A stretch of DNA of 64,000 nucleotides from Chitinophagaceae bacterium. Its GTDB lineage: Bacteria; Bacteroidota; Bacteroidia; Chitinophagales; Chitinophagaceae. Every line of letters begins with the position of its first letter. Within the stretch, counting starts at the first letter, position 1. Positions 16,740 through 26,632 of this stretch are shown piece by piece. The notes beneath the pieces were generated by a model that saw only the letters and a program-made list of their open reading frames with translations, had not been told where the DNA came from and did not search any database. The stretch lies in assembly GCA_016786845.1 (NCBI GenBank), contig JAEUVB010000010.1, positions 1 through 64,000 on the forward strand, written 5' to 3'. The position numbers and the translations under genes were made by a program.

Positions 16740-18938
16740 ATGCAGGAAGCCACACTCGAACAGGCACAGAAACTCGGCCTCACCGAACAGGAATTTAATC
16801 AAATCAAAGAGGTCCTCGGACGTACCCCCAATTTTACCGAAACCGCCATGTATAGCGTGATGTGGAGCGAACATTGCAGTTACAAAAACTCGATCAAGTG
16901 GCTGAAGACTTTGCCCAAAGACGGTTCCAAGGTCCTCGCCAAAGCCGGTGAAGAAAATGCCGGACTCATCGATATCGGTGGCGGATGGGCCTGCAGTTTC
17001 AAAATTGAATCCCATAATCATCCCTCAGCCATCGAACCTTTTCAAGGTGCCGCCACCGGAGTCGGTGGTATTCACCGTGATATTTTTACCATGGGCGCCC
17101 GCCCCATTGCCGCGTTGAATTCACTCAGATTCGGCAATATCAAAGACGATAAAACCAAACATCTTCTCAAAGGCGTAGTAAAAGGCATTGGCCATTACGG
17201 CAATTGCTTCGGTGTACCAACCGTAGGCGGCGAAGTCTATTTTGAAGATTGTTATAGTACCAATCCCCTCGTGAATGCCATGAGTGTGGGTATTGTAAAG
17301 GTTGGAAAAACTATTTCTGCAACCTCATATGGTGCCGGCAATCCGGTCTTCATCGTCGGTAGCGATACAGGTAAAGACGGTATAGGTGGTGCCAGTTTTG
17401 CCAGTGCTGATATCAATGAAGACAGTGCCAAAGATCTTCCGGCTGTTCAGGTGGGCGATCCTTTTCAAGAAAAGAAATTATTAGAAGCCTGTATGGAACT
17501 CGTTGAAACGGATGCCGTCATTGGCATGCAGGATATGGGCGCAGCGGGTATAACCTGCAGCACATCCGAAATGAGTGCAAAAGGTGAACATGGCATGATC
17601 ATACACCTCGACAAAGTACCTACCCGTCAGAAAAACATGAAACCCTGGGAAATGCTCCTGAGCGAAAGTCAGGAAAGAATGTTGGTGGTGGTAAAGAAAG
17701 GACAGGAAAAAATCGTCAACGATATTTTCGACAAATGGGATATTCATTGTGAAATCATTGGTGAAGTAACCACAGACCCTATGCTGAAGTTCTACATGCA
17801 TGATGAACTCGTAGCTGAGGTGCCGGCCGAAAGTTTGGTACTGGGTGGCGGCGCCCCGGTATACGAAAGAGAATATTCAACCCCGGCTTATTTTGCACAG
17901 CGCGATGCTTTTGATGCCGCCTCCATTCCGGAACCTCAAGATCTGAAAACGATCGCAAAACAAATCATTTCGCTTCCGAATATTGCGAGCAAACGCTGGG
18001 TGTACGAACAGTACGACAGCATGGTGGGCACAGCCAATAGCAGCACCAACCAACCTGCAGATTCTACGGTCGTATGGGTGAAGGAATCGGAAAAAGGAAT
18101 TGCCTGTACCGTTGACTGTAATAGTCGCTATGTCCATGCCGATCCTTATGCAGGGGGACTCATCGCCGTTTGTGAAGCCGCCCGTAACATAGTGTGCAGC
18201 GGTGCCACACCAAGCGCAATCACCAATTGTTTGAACTTCGGCAATCCTTACAACCCTGAAGTGTATTATCAATTTGTATATGCCCTCAAAGGCATGAGTG
18301 ATGCCTGTTTGAAATTGGATACACCGGTCACCGGCGGCAATGTCAGTTTCTATAATCAATCGCCGGATGGTCCGGTATACCCTACCCCAACCATCGGTAT
18401 GGTGGGCATTATCGAAGACATCAGCAAACGCATGACCCTGGATTTCAAACAAGCAGGCGATAAAATTTACCTTCTTGGAAAAAGCAAAAACGATATTGGC
18501 AGCAGCGAATACTTACACAAAACTTGCGGAGTACCCTTATCACCGGCTCCTTCCTTTGATTTGAATGAAGAATATGCCGTACAACAAATGACTTTAAAGT
18601 TGATTGGCGACGGTTTAATTCAATCGGCTCATGATATTGCAGAAGGCGGATTGTTTACCACACTCCTCGAAAGCAGCATGCCACGCGGCTTAGGATTTAC
18701 ATTACGTACTTCTGCAGACATCCGCAAGGATGCTTACTTGTTTGGCGAGGCACAAAGCAGAATCGTAGTCAGTGTTTCTTCAAACAAAGTCGCTGCATTC
18801 GAAGCAGCTTTAGCGAATCATCCTTACGAAGTTTTAGGTGAAGTAACAAACGGTGATATCCTCATCGATGACGCAAACTGGGGCATGACCACCGATTGGC
18901 AGACTTCATATGACACAGCATTGGAAAATTTATTGTAA
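16740..18938 (+). CDS. purL: Phosphoribosylformylglycinamidine synthase subunit PurL
   Basis: The ATG at 16740 was chosen over 16692 because the upstream residues fall inside the promoter and do not fit the family. The 732-residue length fits the small PurL type that needs separate PurQ and PurS; neither is in this window. Diagnostic blocks include [47 protein letters not shown] and DIAEGGL. It performs the ATP-dependent amidation of FGAR to FGAM in purine synthesis. The gene is monocistronic here, with a well-formed promoter. Confidence 0.97.
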   Translation: MQEATLEQAQKLGLTEQEFNQIKEVLGRTPNFTETAMYSVMWSEHCSYKNSIKWLKTLPKDGSKVLAKAGEENAGLIDIGGGWACSFKIESHNHPSAIEPFQGAATGVGGIHRDIFTMGARPIAALNSLRFGNIKDDKTKHLLKGVVKGIGHYGNCFGVPTVGGEVYFEDCYSTNPLVNAMSVGIVKVGKTISATSYGAGNPVFIVGSDTGKDGIGGASFASADINEDSAKDLPAVQVGDPFQEKKLLEACMELVETDAVIGMQDMGAAGITCSTSEMSAKGEHGMIIHLDKVPTRQKNMKPWEMLLSESQERMLVVVKKGQEKIVNDIFDKWDIHCEIIGEVTTDPMLKFYMHDELVAEVPAESLVLGGGAPVYEREYSTPAYFAQRDAFDAASIPEPQDLKTIAKQIISLPNIASKRWVYEQYDSMVGTANSSTNQPADSTVVWVKESEKGIACTVDCNSRYVHADPYAGGLIAVCEAARNIVCSGATPSAITNCLNFGNPYNPEVYYQFVYALKGMSDACLKLDTPVTGGNVSFYNQSPDGPVYPTPTIGMVGIIEDISKRMTLDFKQAGDKIYLLGKSKNDIGSSEYLHKTCGVPLSPAPSFDLNEEYAVQQMTLKLIGDGLIQSAHDIAEGGLFTTLLESSMPRGLGFTLRTSADIRKDAYLFGEAQSRIVVSVSSNKVAAFEAALANHPYEVLGEVTNGDILIDDANWGMTTDWQTSYDTALENLL

Positions 18939-19021
18939 TCGAACTTTAGCATCGCTATCAACTTAACGCATACCACGAGTACATAGAAAATCCTTTTCAT
19001 CTATCGAATCAGTGCTATCTG

Positions 19022-19190
19022 TGTCCCCCTCCCCTGTCTAATCCTTTTAGGTATCCCCGGATATATCCCCCTAATCTATCCAATCCGTACAATCCGTGTT
19101 CCACTCCCCACCCTATCTAATCCATTGGATCATCCTGAAATAAATCCTCCCAATCCATCCAATCTATCCAATCCGTGTTCCACTTCATCC
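19022..19190. repeat. Degenerate pyrimidine-rich intergenic repeats
   Basis: The gap between purL and the LOG-family gene is full of related strings built from ATCCAATC and CCGTGTTCCA. The 16-mer AATCTATCCAATCCGT occurs exactly at 19073-19088 and 19161-19176. AATCCGTGTTCCACT occurs at 19091-19105 and 19170-19184. Translated on the minus strand the region yields a Trp/Asp-rich run, which is an artefact of the repeat and not a gene. Confidence 0.6.
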
Positions 19191-19224
19191 ACCCTTCATT
19201 TTTTTTCTTTATTTTCGTCTGCGC

Positions 19225-19965
19225 ATGACAAATGAAACGAATAAAAAACCGGAAGAGATCCGTTATCTCGAAGGACCTCAAAGCAGATGGGATGATTTTA
19301 AAGTAACCATACGAACAGTACTTGATTTTATCAAGGGATACAGAACCTTGCACTTTGCCGGACCCTGCGTAACTATTTTCGGTTCTGCGCGTTTCGATGA
19401 AAACAATGTCCATTATCAAGATGCCCGAAAGATAGGAGCTGAAATCGCCAAATTGGGATTTACGATTATGACCGGTGGAGGGCCGGGTATCATGGAAGCC
19501 GCCAATCGCGGCGCAAAAGATGTGGGCGGGCGAAGTGTGGGATGCAATATCGAACTCCCGTTCGAACAACATCATAACCCCTACCTCGACAAATGGGTGA
19601 CCATCAAATACTTTTTTGTTCGAAAGACCTTGCTCATTAAGTACTCCTACGCCTTCATTGTCATGCCAGGCGGCTTCGGTACATTGGATGAATTATTTGA
19701 AGCCCTCACCTTGATCCAAACGAAAAAAATACAGAACTTCCCCATCGTCATATTCAATACGGAATTTCACAAAAATATGATTGAGTATATCGAGGATATG
19801 AAACGCGCCGGCACCATATCACCTGAAGACCTTAACCTGATGTTGGTGACAGATAGTATTGAAGATACTGTGGAGCATATTAAAGCTTGTATCACCCGTT
19901 TCGGACTTGGGTATAAGGAAAAGCGCTTTAGTCCGATGAAGTGGTTGTTCGAAGAACGGCAGTGA
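19225..19965 (+). CDS. LOG-family/TIGR00730 Rossmann-fold protein
   Basis: The 246-residue protein has both family motifs: GGGPGIMEAAN (84-94) and PGGFGTLDE (148-156). Members hydrolyse cytokinin nucleotide monophosphates or related nucleotides to release ribose 5-phosphate; many bacterial copies are labelled lysine decarboxylase wrongly. The N-terminal 40 residues are longer than in the shortest members. It ends at the start of a short AATGGTGAATGATGAATG-like repeat (19964-19994) and converges on the next gene. The family is sure; the physiological substrate is unknown. Confidence 0.9.
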   Translation: MTNETNKKPEEIRYLEGPQSRWDDFKVTIRTVLDFIKGYRTLHFAGPCVTIFGSARFDENNVHYQDARKIGAEIAKLGFTIMTGGGPGIMEAANRGAKDVGGRSVGCNIELPFEQHHNPYLDKWVTIKYFFVRKTLLIKYSYAFIVMPGGFGTLDELFEALTLIQTKKIQNFPIVIFNTEFHKNMIEYIEDMKRAGTISPEDLNLMLVTDSIEDTVEHIKACITRFGLGYKEKRFSPMKWLFEERQ

Positions 19966-20038
19966 AATGAATGGTGAACGGTGAATGATGAATGCGCTGA
20001 GGTGAGATTCACCAAATGCAAACTGATACACGCGTAGC

Positions 20039-22612
20039 TTACCATCCAAATTTCGTAGTCTGCCTCTCCCCATGCTGGCCAATAATGGTATACATATAAA
20101 TTCCCTTACTCAATCCCGGCAAATGCACTTGATAGCGCTGCATACCTTCAGACCAGTAGACCATTTGTTGATAGATGATGTTTCCATTGAGTCCGACAAT
20201 ATGGAATTGATAGTTTCCGGTATAAGGAACCTTCAACTGAATATTCAGATCCTCATTGGCTTTATACCAAGTACTCATGATCTCGTTCGTTCGACCGGAT
20301 GAGTATGAAGGTATACCCACAGGGTCGACACCATTGGCCTCGCGTATCCATATGCTTCGGCCATAGGTACTGGCAGCTATATAGAGCTTACCGTTGATGG
20401 CTACACTGTCGATAAAATCCAGCCCGCTCACATCCAAGGACTTGGCCATACCGTTTTCCCAACGGGTCCAAGTGGCTCCACCATCATCACTTTTCATTAC
20501 CCCAAAATATTTAGTTCCAATAAACAATTGCTGATTATTATATGGATTGACCAGAAACGCATTAATCGGAATATTGGGCAAATTACCGGTGATATCTTGC
20601 CAACCGTTTTGACCGGCTGTAGTGGATTTATAAATTTTATTTGTAATCAAAGTTCCGTTTGAAACAGCATACACCTCATCGACATTCGTAAAGTGGGTAT
20701 ACAGTGAATAGTTTACATTGCTATTGGTATTCAATCCTGAAGTATAATCATACCATGCATTAAAGAGTCTGTCGTAAACCCATACTTTTTGGCTACCCGA
20801 AATTAATCCCACATAAATATTATGCATCGTTCCCTGTGTACCTCTACAGCCCAACGCCATACTCATGATATTGACCGTAAAGGGATTATTTGGATTTTGA
20901 TTAATCCAATTGTTAGAAGCATCTCGGCGCAGCACCATATTGTTCTGCACCACATAGGGATAATTTTCATTAGAAGCATTCAGGTTGTTAGATGTTCGTG
21001 GCCATCGGGGTATTTGTACGCCATTGATGTTTGAAATCCAAGTCCAACTCAATCCTCCATTTGAAGTTTCGTATAAGTTGCCACTTGTTCTGTTACCAAC
21101 GTTCACCTGCGCAATAGCATGTTGCGCATCATTATGATCGATGGCCACATAGCCTGCGTCTCCACCATAATGCCACTCCCATGAATAATTATTGTTTTGA
21201 TACCACGAATTGACAATCCCATTATCCTGGGTAGCGCCCAAAATGACCTTATGATCGCGCTTGGAAACTTCAAATTCATAAAACTGTGCAATCGGAAATG
21301 AATTGAACGGAGAGCTCCAATTTAAACCATTGTCGTTGGATTCATATAAACCACCATCATTGGCCAAATAGACTTTTGTACCAGTTGGATTCCAAAGTAT
21401 ATCATGATTATCAACATGTCCGCTTTGAGGCACTTCTATAAAAGTATTTCCATCGGTGCATCGCATGAGCCGCCCACCACCGGCCAATACGACATTCGGG
21501 TTAGTAGGATGTATACGGATACAATTATTATAGTCGCCCTGGTCGTAATGAAAATCGAAATCACTGACTCCACCGGGACCATTATTATGCGGGCATTTAG
21601 TCCAGGTGGCACCATAGTCTGTCGACTTGTAAATCCCTTGGGTTTTTACTTTACCTAAGGTATCTTTTGCCACATTGGCATATAAAATATTGGGGGATGT
21701 TTTGGATACATCGATATTGATCCGATTGGTATTGGAACCTGGAAAGCTTCCCATTAAAGTAAATGACTGGTTAGATAGCGTAAAGATTCCCACTGAACCA
21801 ACACCCCCACTTTCCATAGCCAGATAAAAACTATCAGTACTACCCGGTGCTACCACTGCATCCCAAACATTATTGCCGAGAAAGCTGGGAGTCCATGTTG
21901 TACCTGTATCCCAGGAAGTGTACATCGTGATTCCGGAAATACCCGTGGTGAGGGCTATTACATCACCGGGGTTGTTTTCATTGAACGCGATTTTATAAAA
22001 AGCCCGAGCAAATGGTGAACTTAAGACATTGCTCCATGTATTGCCACCATCAGTGGTACGCCATATGCCGGTACCTGTGGAAACAGAGGGTTCTCCTGTA
22101 GCCGCCAACATGATATTTTTATTGGTAGGATGTACCGCGATGCTTCCGATCACCGGACAATTAAAATCGGATGACGGGCCATTGTTCGACAAGGATTCAG
22201 GATAATAATATCCGAGTGGCGAAGTGAGGTCGCGCTTCAAACGCCAAACACCTCCCGAAGCAGATCCTATGCGCAAACCAAGATCGAGTGAACCGACATT
22301 GTTGGCCCAGGCCAGGGAACGTATACGACCGGCATAACGAAAAGTGTCCGGTGTAAATATACCATTGGGACCGATACATTGCCAATCCGGGCCGCGAGAC
22401 TTTCCCTGATCTGTAGGCATGAGCGCGACAGCTTTACGCATGGCCTCTATTTCTGCAGGGGAATATTCAGATTGTACATTTTTTCTTTCCGCGCCCGCGT
22501 GTACAGGCCCGGTACCAGTTAAAGCAGCGGGTTTTTTTTGCATGAAAAAAAATCCTGAAGAAATAAAAATGAGGACGACCACTCTCAGGGGAAGCGTTGA
22601 ATGAGTATTCAT
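20039..22612 (-). CDS. Secreted BNR/sortilin-like propeller protein with T9SS sorting domain
   Basis: The start at 22612 (MNTHSTLPLRVVVLIF) gives a plausible signal segment; an extension to 22657 adds residues without family support. The 857-residue product has many Asp-box/BNR-like strands (IWRTTDGGNTW, GIYKSTDYGATW, GLYESNDNGLNW, MKSDDGGATW), the hallmark of VPS10/sialidase-type propellers. After about residue 765 there is a beta-rich C-terminal domain with NYQFHIVGLNGN and GIYMYTIIG, typical of a type A T9SS sorting signal. It is likely exported to the surface; no catalytic residues were found. Binding or glycan/protein interaction is inference. Confidence 0.85.
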   Translation of the reverse strand: MNTHSTLPLRVVVLIFISSGFFFMQKKPAALTGTGPVHAGAERKNVQSEYSPAEIEAMRKAVALMPTDQGKSRGPDWQCIGPNGIFTPDTFRYAGRIRSLAWANNVGSLDLGLRIGSASGGVWRLKRDLTSPLGYYYPESLSNNGPSSDFNCPVIGSIAVHPTNKNIMLAATGEPSVSTGTGIWRTTDGGNTWSNVLSSPFARAFYKIAFNENNPGDVIALTTGISGITMYTSWDTGTTWTPSFLGNNVWDAVVAPGSTDSFYLAMESGGVGSVGIFTLSNQSFTLMGSFPGSNTNRINIDVSKTSPNILYANVAKDTLGKVKTQGIYKSTDYGATWTKCPHNNGPGGVSDFDFHYDQGDYNNCIRIHPTNPNVVLAGGGRLMRCTDGNTFIEVPQSGHVDNHDILWNPTGTKVYLANDGGLYESNDNGLNWSSPFNSFPIAQFYEFEVSKRDHKVILGATQDNGIVNSWYQNNNYSWEWHYGGDAGYVAIDHNDAQHAIAQVNVGNRTSGNLYETSNGGLSWTWISNINGVQIPRWPRTSNNLNASNENYPYVVQNNMVLRRDASNNWINQNPNNPFTVNIMSMALGCRGTQGTMHNIYVGLISGSQKVWVYDRLFNAWYDYTSGLNTNSNVNYSLYTHFTNVDEVYAVSNGTLITNKIYKSTTAGQNGWQDITGNLPNIPINAFLVNPYNNQQLFIGTKYFGVMKSDDGGATWTRWENGMAKSLDVSGLDFIDSVAINGKLYIAASTYGRSIWIREANGVDPVGIPSYSSGRTNEIMSTWYKANEDLNIQLKVPYTGNYQFHIVGLNGNIIYQQMVYWSEGMQRYQVHLPGLSKGIYMYTIIGQHGERQTTKFGW

Positions 22613-22927
22613 AGGAAACAATTTGGTTGATGGTATAAACAAAAATACGGATAGCAAATGAAGATTTAAGATGTATTTTAGGTAATAAAACCTATGGCTA
22701 AAATATTATTAAAATGATCATGGCTAAGATTGCACCGACTTAGATTTACAAGTGCATGGCATTTTGTTCATTCAGCTCATCATAGGCTATCGTAAATTCA
22801 GACAAAATAAAATGCAATATGCAATTGATTAAAAGTTACCTCTATCTTGAGCAAAAGATTTAATGATCCTAAAAAATATGATCACATTTGATTTCTACCT
22901 TTACGTTTTACAAAGTAGATTCCCATC
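22613..22927. other. AT-rich divergent intergenic region
   Basis: The region is AT-rich and has no credible ORF or hairpin. It carries the -7 element of the minus-strand propeller gene (22640-22647). A weak TACCTTTA string lies upstream of the plus-strand oxidoreductase, one mismatch from TAnnTTTG and without a spaced TTG. Confidence 0.6.
22640..22647 (-). promoter_or_regulatory. Candidate -7 promoter element for the T9SS propeller gene
   Basis: On the minus strand TATTTTTG (TAnnTTTG) ends 27 bases upstream of the ATG at 22612. There is no TTG at correct spacing. Confidence 0.4.
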
Positions 22928-23893
22928 ATGAAAGCAGCAGTATATCATCAGTATGGACCACCGGAAGTGGTGAAAGTATTCGATGTGGCAAAGCCGGTGC
23001 CACAAGCTAAAGAGGTATTAGTGAAAGTGCATACGTCCACAGTCAACCGCACCGACACAGGGTTCAGGAGTGCAGAATATTTTGTTTCACGGTTTTGGAG
23101 CGGACTCCTCAAACCCAAGTTTCCCATATTGGGCTGCGAGTTTGCCGGGATCATTGAAGAGATCGGAGCAGATGTGAAAACCTTCAAAAAAGGAGATGCT
23201 GTATTCGGCTTTAATGACAAAACCTGGGGCGGTCATGGTGAGTATTTATGCATTGATGAACATGAAGGCATCGCACACATGCCCGAAGGAATGAGTTTTG
23301 AAATAGCCGCTGCCATGACGGAAGGGGCCCATTATGCTTTAAATAATATCAGAGCCTCCGGGATACAAAAAGGGCAACAGGCACTGGTCTATGGCAGCAC
23401 CGGCGCTATCGGTTCGGCAGCGGTTCAACTGTTAAAAAGCATGGATGTGATGGTGAGTGCCGTATGTGGCTCAACATACTTAGACCTGGTAAAGTCACTG
23501 GGTGCCGATGAAGTGATCGATTACCAAACACAGGATTTTACCCAAACCCAAAAACGATTTGATTTTGTTTTTGATGCCGTTGGCAAGACTTCCTTCGGCG
23601 CATGTAAACCCCTGCTCTCTTCAAAAGGAATTTATATATCCACCGAATTGGGAAAGAATGGAGAGAATATTTTATACGCACTCACCACCCCTCTCTTCGG
23701 AGGAAAAAAAGTTTTATTTCCCATACCGACCTTAAAACAGGCGGATGTCATTTACCTAAAAGAATTGTTTGAAAAGGGTGCATACAAACCGATCATAGAC
23801 CGAACCTATTCTTTAGATCAAATTGTTGAAGCGCATAGTTATGTTGAATCCGGTCAAAAGGTCGGGAATGTGGTGATCAGGGTGAGTGAGTGA
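22928..23893 (+). CDS. MDR-family NAD(P)-dependent alcohol dehydrogenase/quinone reductase
   Basis: The 321-residue medium-chain dehydrogenase/reductase starts with the GroES-like domain (MKAAVYHQYGPPEVV) and has the nucleotide-binding Rossmann motif GSTGAIGSAAVQ (about 156-167). The structural and catalytic zinc cysteines of true zinc alcohol dehydrogenases are not evident, as in quinone oxidoreductase-like members. It likely reduces an enone or quinone with NADPH. It is monocistronic, with no informative neighbours. The substrate is unknown. Confidence 0.9.
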   Translation: MKAAVYHQYGPPEVVKVFDVAKPVPQAKEVLVKVHTSTVNRTDTGFRSAEYFVSRFWSGLLKPKFPILGCEFAGIIEEIGADVKTFKKGDAVFGFNDKTWGGHGEYLCIDEHEGIAHMPEGMSFEIAAAMTEGAHYALNNIRASGIQKGQQALVYGSTGAIGSAAVQLLKSMDVMVSAVCGSTYLDLVKSLGADEVIDYQTQDFTQTQKRFDFVFDAVGKTSFGACKPLLSSKGIYISTELGKNGENILYALTTPLFGGKKVLFPIPTLKQADVIYLKELFEKGAYKPIIDRTYSLDQIVEAHSYVESGQKVGNVVIRVSE

Positions 23894-24000
23894 ACTCGTA
23901 AAATTTTTTCTATTCACTGAAGTAATACCCATCGTCAATTGGAACTACCATGGAATGCTTTCTTATCAATCTATAGCATGTATATTTTGAAGAAAATTTC

Positions 24001-25671
24001 CTACCGCTTTACCACCTTAGTCGACCAAACCTTTCCGCCGGCCGCAATCACCACCACATAGGTACCTGAAGCTAAAGCAGAGAATGCTTGTGCATGCACA
24101 GAGCCTTGAACGACTTTTTCGGAACGGGTGATGAGATGGCCTTGTAAATCGTAAACCGCATAGCTGAAATTTTGCAGGGAAGCATCGAAGGAACGAATAT
24201 AGAGTTCACCGCTGCTCGGGTTGGGATAGACACTAAAACGATAATCGAGTTGCTGAACATCATCCGTACCTAAAATGATTTGATGAGCTTGTTGGAAATT
24301 AGGAATGCCATAGCCATGGGTATTATTTGGATTGTTGTAACGGTCACTCGACATGCGAACGATCTGACGGATCTCCCAATTGGTGAGTGTCGGTGCGGAC
24401 TGCCACAGACAAGCTATGGAGCCGCACATCATCGGGCTGGCAAAAGATGAACCATTGGACACCCCGGGATTGCAACTGCCGCCTATGAGGACTGAGCCCT
24501 TACCCATGGCCATACCATCGGGCTTCACGACACCCAGGAAATTTGGACCATAACCACTATTGCCCCAGGCACCGGAACCATCGACCGAGCCCACACTGTA
24601 AACACTGTCGCCGTCGGCCGGGGCCAACATATAATGCCAGGCCGATGCACCTTCATTGCCCTGCGCACAAACGACTAATATCCCTTTTGCTACAGCCATA
24701 CTGCCCCCTTGGGTAATGAGGGCTGTTTTGCCATCCATGTCGTTATAGGTATAACTGGATGCCGAATGGGGAGCATCGAAAATATTATATCCCAAAGAAC
24801 TATTGATCAGATAAACACCAATACTATCGGCACGCTCCGCCGCCGATATCCAGTTATCTTCTTCAATGGGTTGTTCGGAACCAATATCCTCTGTAATGTA
24901 TAAAAAGAAATTGGCATTGGGTGCAGTGCCCACATAGGTTCCCGGCATATTGGCACCCATACAGCCCATCACATTCATCCCATGATCGTTGTTGATACTG
25001 GTAGAGAAAACCCAGGGTGTATCCTTTACGAAATTGTGATAATCTTTGAAACGATTTTGCAAATTGATGGAATCGTAAACCGCGCATGTATTGGCATACC
25101 GAAAATTGACATCGATGACAGCAATGTCCATATTCTCACCTTTGAAACCCATATCGTGTAAGTAATCACCTTGCATCAGGTCGATTTGCTGAAATGCCAC
25201 ACCGTAATGGGCCGCCGTACCTCTTGTTTTCTTGTCGGTTATCGGCTCTACAACGGGAAACTTCTTAGAGGAAGTTTCGGTTTTGAAATTGCCGGTTGGA
25301 TAACGGGCCACCAATTTGACACTCTCCACCATAGGCAGTGCGGCGATATCGGTGACTTTGTTTGAATCAAAGGTGATGACCACTATTTGATTGAACCATT
25401 TCGATTTGTTGTGCAATTTCACCGCAGCGGCCGTCGTCATCACCGTATCGATATAGGCTTGCACCAAAGGCAGATCGGTACTGTCGAGCATGATGCCCTG
25501 GTTGGATCGACGCGTTAAAGCCTTCTGAGAAAGAAATTGCAGGGAATCGGCAAACGTGAGGGTGCCATTTTTATCTTTAAATTTTACGCGAAAGGCATAG
25601 GCCGGAGCGGCTTGCGACAATTCGCTCAGAAAGACATTCAAGATCAGACAAAGAAGTAAGATTTTTTTCAT
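24001..25671 (-). CDS. Secreted subtilisin-like (S8) serine protease with T9SS sorting domain
   Basis: The ATG at 25671 (MKKILLLCL) opens a signal peptide; a TTG two codons upstream is less likely. The 556-residue product has the S8 triad: Asp187 in IAVIDVN, His230 in NNDHGMNVMG and Ser409 in GSSFASP, with the oxyanion Asn339 in AQGNEG. A propeptide-like segment (about 22-150) precedes it. The last 85 residues (YPNPSSGELYIRS, GTYVVVIAAGGKVWSTKVVKR) are a type A T9SS sorting signal, so the enzyme is expected on the surface or released. The upstream neighbour is a lipoprotein gene in the same direction with a 45-base gap. Confidence 0.93.
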   Translation of the reverse strand: MKKILLLCLILNVFLSELSQAAPAYAFRVKFKDKNGTLTFADSLQFLSQKALTRRSNQGIMLDSTDLPLVQAYIDTVMTTAAAVKLHNKSKWFNQIVVITFDSNKVTDIAALPMVESVKLVARYPTGNFKTETSSKKFPVVEPITDKKTRGTAAHYGVAFQQIDLMQGDYLHDMGFKGENMDIAVIDVNFRYANTCAVYDSINLQNRFKDYHNFVKDTPWVFSTSINNDHGMNVMGCMGANMPGTYVGTAPNANFFLYITEDIGSEQPIEEDNWISAAERADSIGVYLINSSLGYNIFDAPHSASSYTYNDMDGKTALITQGGSMAVAKGILVVCAQGNEGASAWHYMLAPADGDSVYSVGSVDGSGAWGNSGYGPNFLGVVKPDGMAMGKGSVLIGGSCNPGVSNGSSFASPMMCGSIACLWQSAPTLTNWEIRQIVRMSSDRYNNPNNTHGYGIPNFQQAHQIILGTDDVQQLDYRFSVYPNPSSGELYIRSFDASLQNFSYAVYDLQGHLITRSEKVVQGSVHAQAFSALASGTYVVVIAAGGKVWSTKVVKR

Positions 25672-25716
25672 GGTCAATATGTTTATGCTCCATTCATGTT
25701 GCGAATGAAGTTGAAA

Positions 25717-26442
25717 TTAATTGTGTCGGATAGCCTGCAAAATGAGGGTGAAGCCTTTTCTAAATTTCACTACGCTGGGTTGATAGACCCATCGGGTCAC
25801 TTCGCGGTAAACAAGACCCACTTCCTTTGCATACACTTCCTTAGAGAATGTTCTTGCACTGAATGCATCAGGATTATTTGGATCACCTTCGGTATAGTCG
25901 GCTTCGGTGACAGTAAGGGTATTATTCATATTCACTAAACCTTGTTGAAAAGGTTCATTGACATTGACGTATTTATAATCCCACTTATCCATCCACTGCA
26001 ACTCTGCATTCAGGGCCGTAGGCAGATAGGTATTTCCATACCAGCGCGTATTCAGCTTTACAGGAAATACAAGTTTGATATAACGTAAATTATCTTCAAT
26101 CACTTCGAGTTTGAAGTTGGTTGCGGTGATGTAGTAACTCAGCAATGAACTCCAGGCAAAAGTAGAATCAGGCCTAACGTAACGATCGACCACATAGGAT
26201 GGACGTCCTTCGGCATCATTGAAAGACTCACTGATTTCATCACGAAATTCCATGTGATTGGTATCGATCTTCTGGTTAAAATCGTCGAAGACAATGGAGT
26301 CGACGCTATACTCTACAAAGTGTCCTATACTCACCGGAAAATATTCTTTGCCAATGTCCACCTGATCCGGAGGTATCACTTCTCTCTTACAGCCAATGAG
26401 ACTAAGTATGAATAGTAGTGAAATGCCGACAAGTATCCTCAT
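25717..26442 (-). CDS. Hypothetical lipoprotein
   Basis: The 241-residue protein begins with a clear lipoprotein signal (lipobox LIGC, Cys18). The remainder is mostly beta-strand-like, with many aromatic and acidic residues (HFVEYSVDSIVFDDFNQ, NTRWYGNTYLP). I do not recognise a family. It sits upstream of the S8 protease gene in the same direction, so they may share a transcript. A localisation in the outer membrane or periplasm follows from the lipobox; a function cannot be named. Confidence 0.75.
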   Translation of the reverse strand: MRILVGISLLFILSLIGCKREVIPPDQVDIGKEYFPVSIGHFVEYSVDSIVFDDFNQKIDTNHMEFRDEISESFNDAEGRPSYVVDRYVRPDSTFAWSSLLSYYITATNFKLEVIEDNLRYIKLVFPVKLNTRWYGNTYLPTALNAELQWMDKWDYKYVNVNEPFQQGLVNMNNTLTVTEADYTEGDPNNPDAFSARTFSKEVYAKEVGLVYREVTRWVYQPSVVKFRKGFTLILQAIRHN

Positions 26443-26632
26443 ATTAGAAATTTGATTAAAAATAAAGCAATTTTATCATTTGCAGCACAAGGATTAAAGA
26501 TTATTTCATCACGGCACAGGGATCTACGAGTTTTTGAATTACAGATGTTAGGATTGCACGGAGGTGATGGTGCTAATTTGGATCATAGATTTGGAGATTG
26601 TATGGTTTCCATGGAGAATCGAACGCTGATGA

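Noticed and set aside
16403..16860. Overlapping plus-strand ORFs of 131 and 125 codons between sucD and purL
   Set aside because: They cross a GC-rich hairpin element and the purL promoter, and give unlikely protein composition. Read in frame they run into purL in another frame.
17877..18452. 191-codon minus-strand ORF
   Set aside because: Lies entirely within purL in antisense; purL motifs are unambiguous.
19117..19575. 152-codon minus-strand ORF with a Trp/Asp-rich end
   Set aside because: Antisense to the LOG-family gene, continuing into the degenerate intergenic repeat, which yields the Trp/Asp run.
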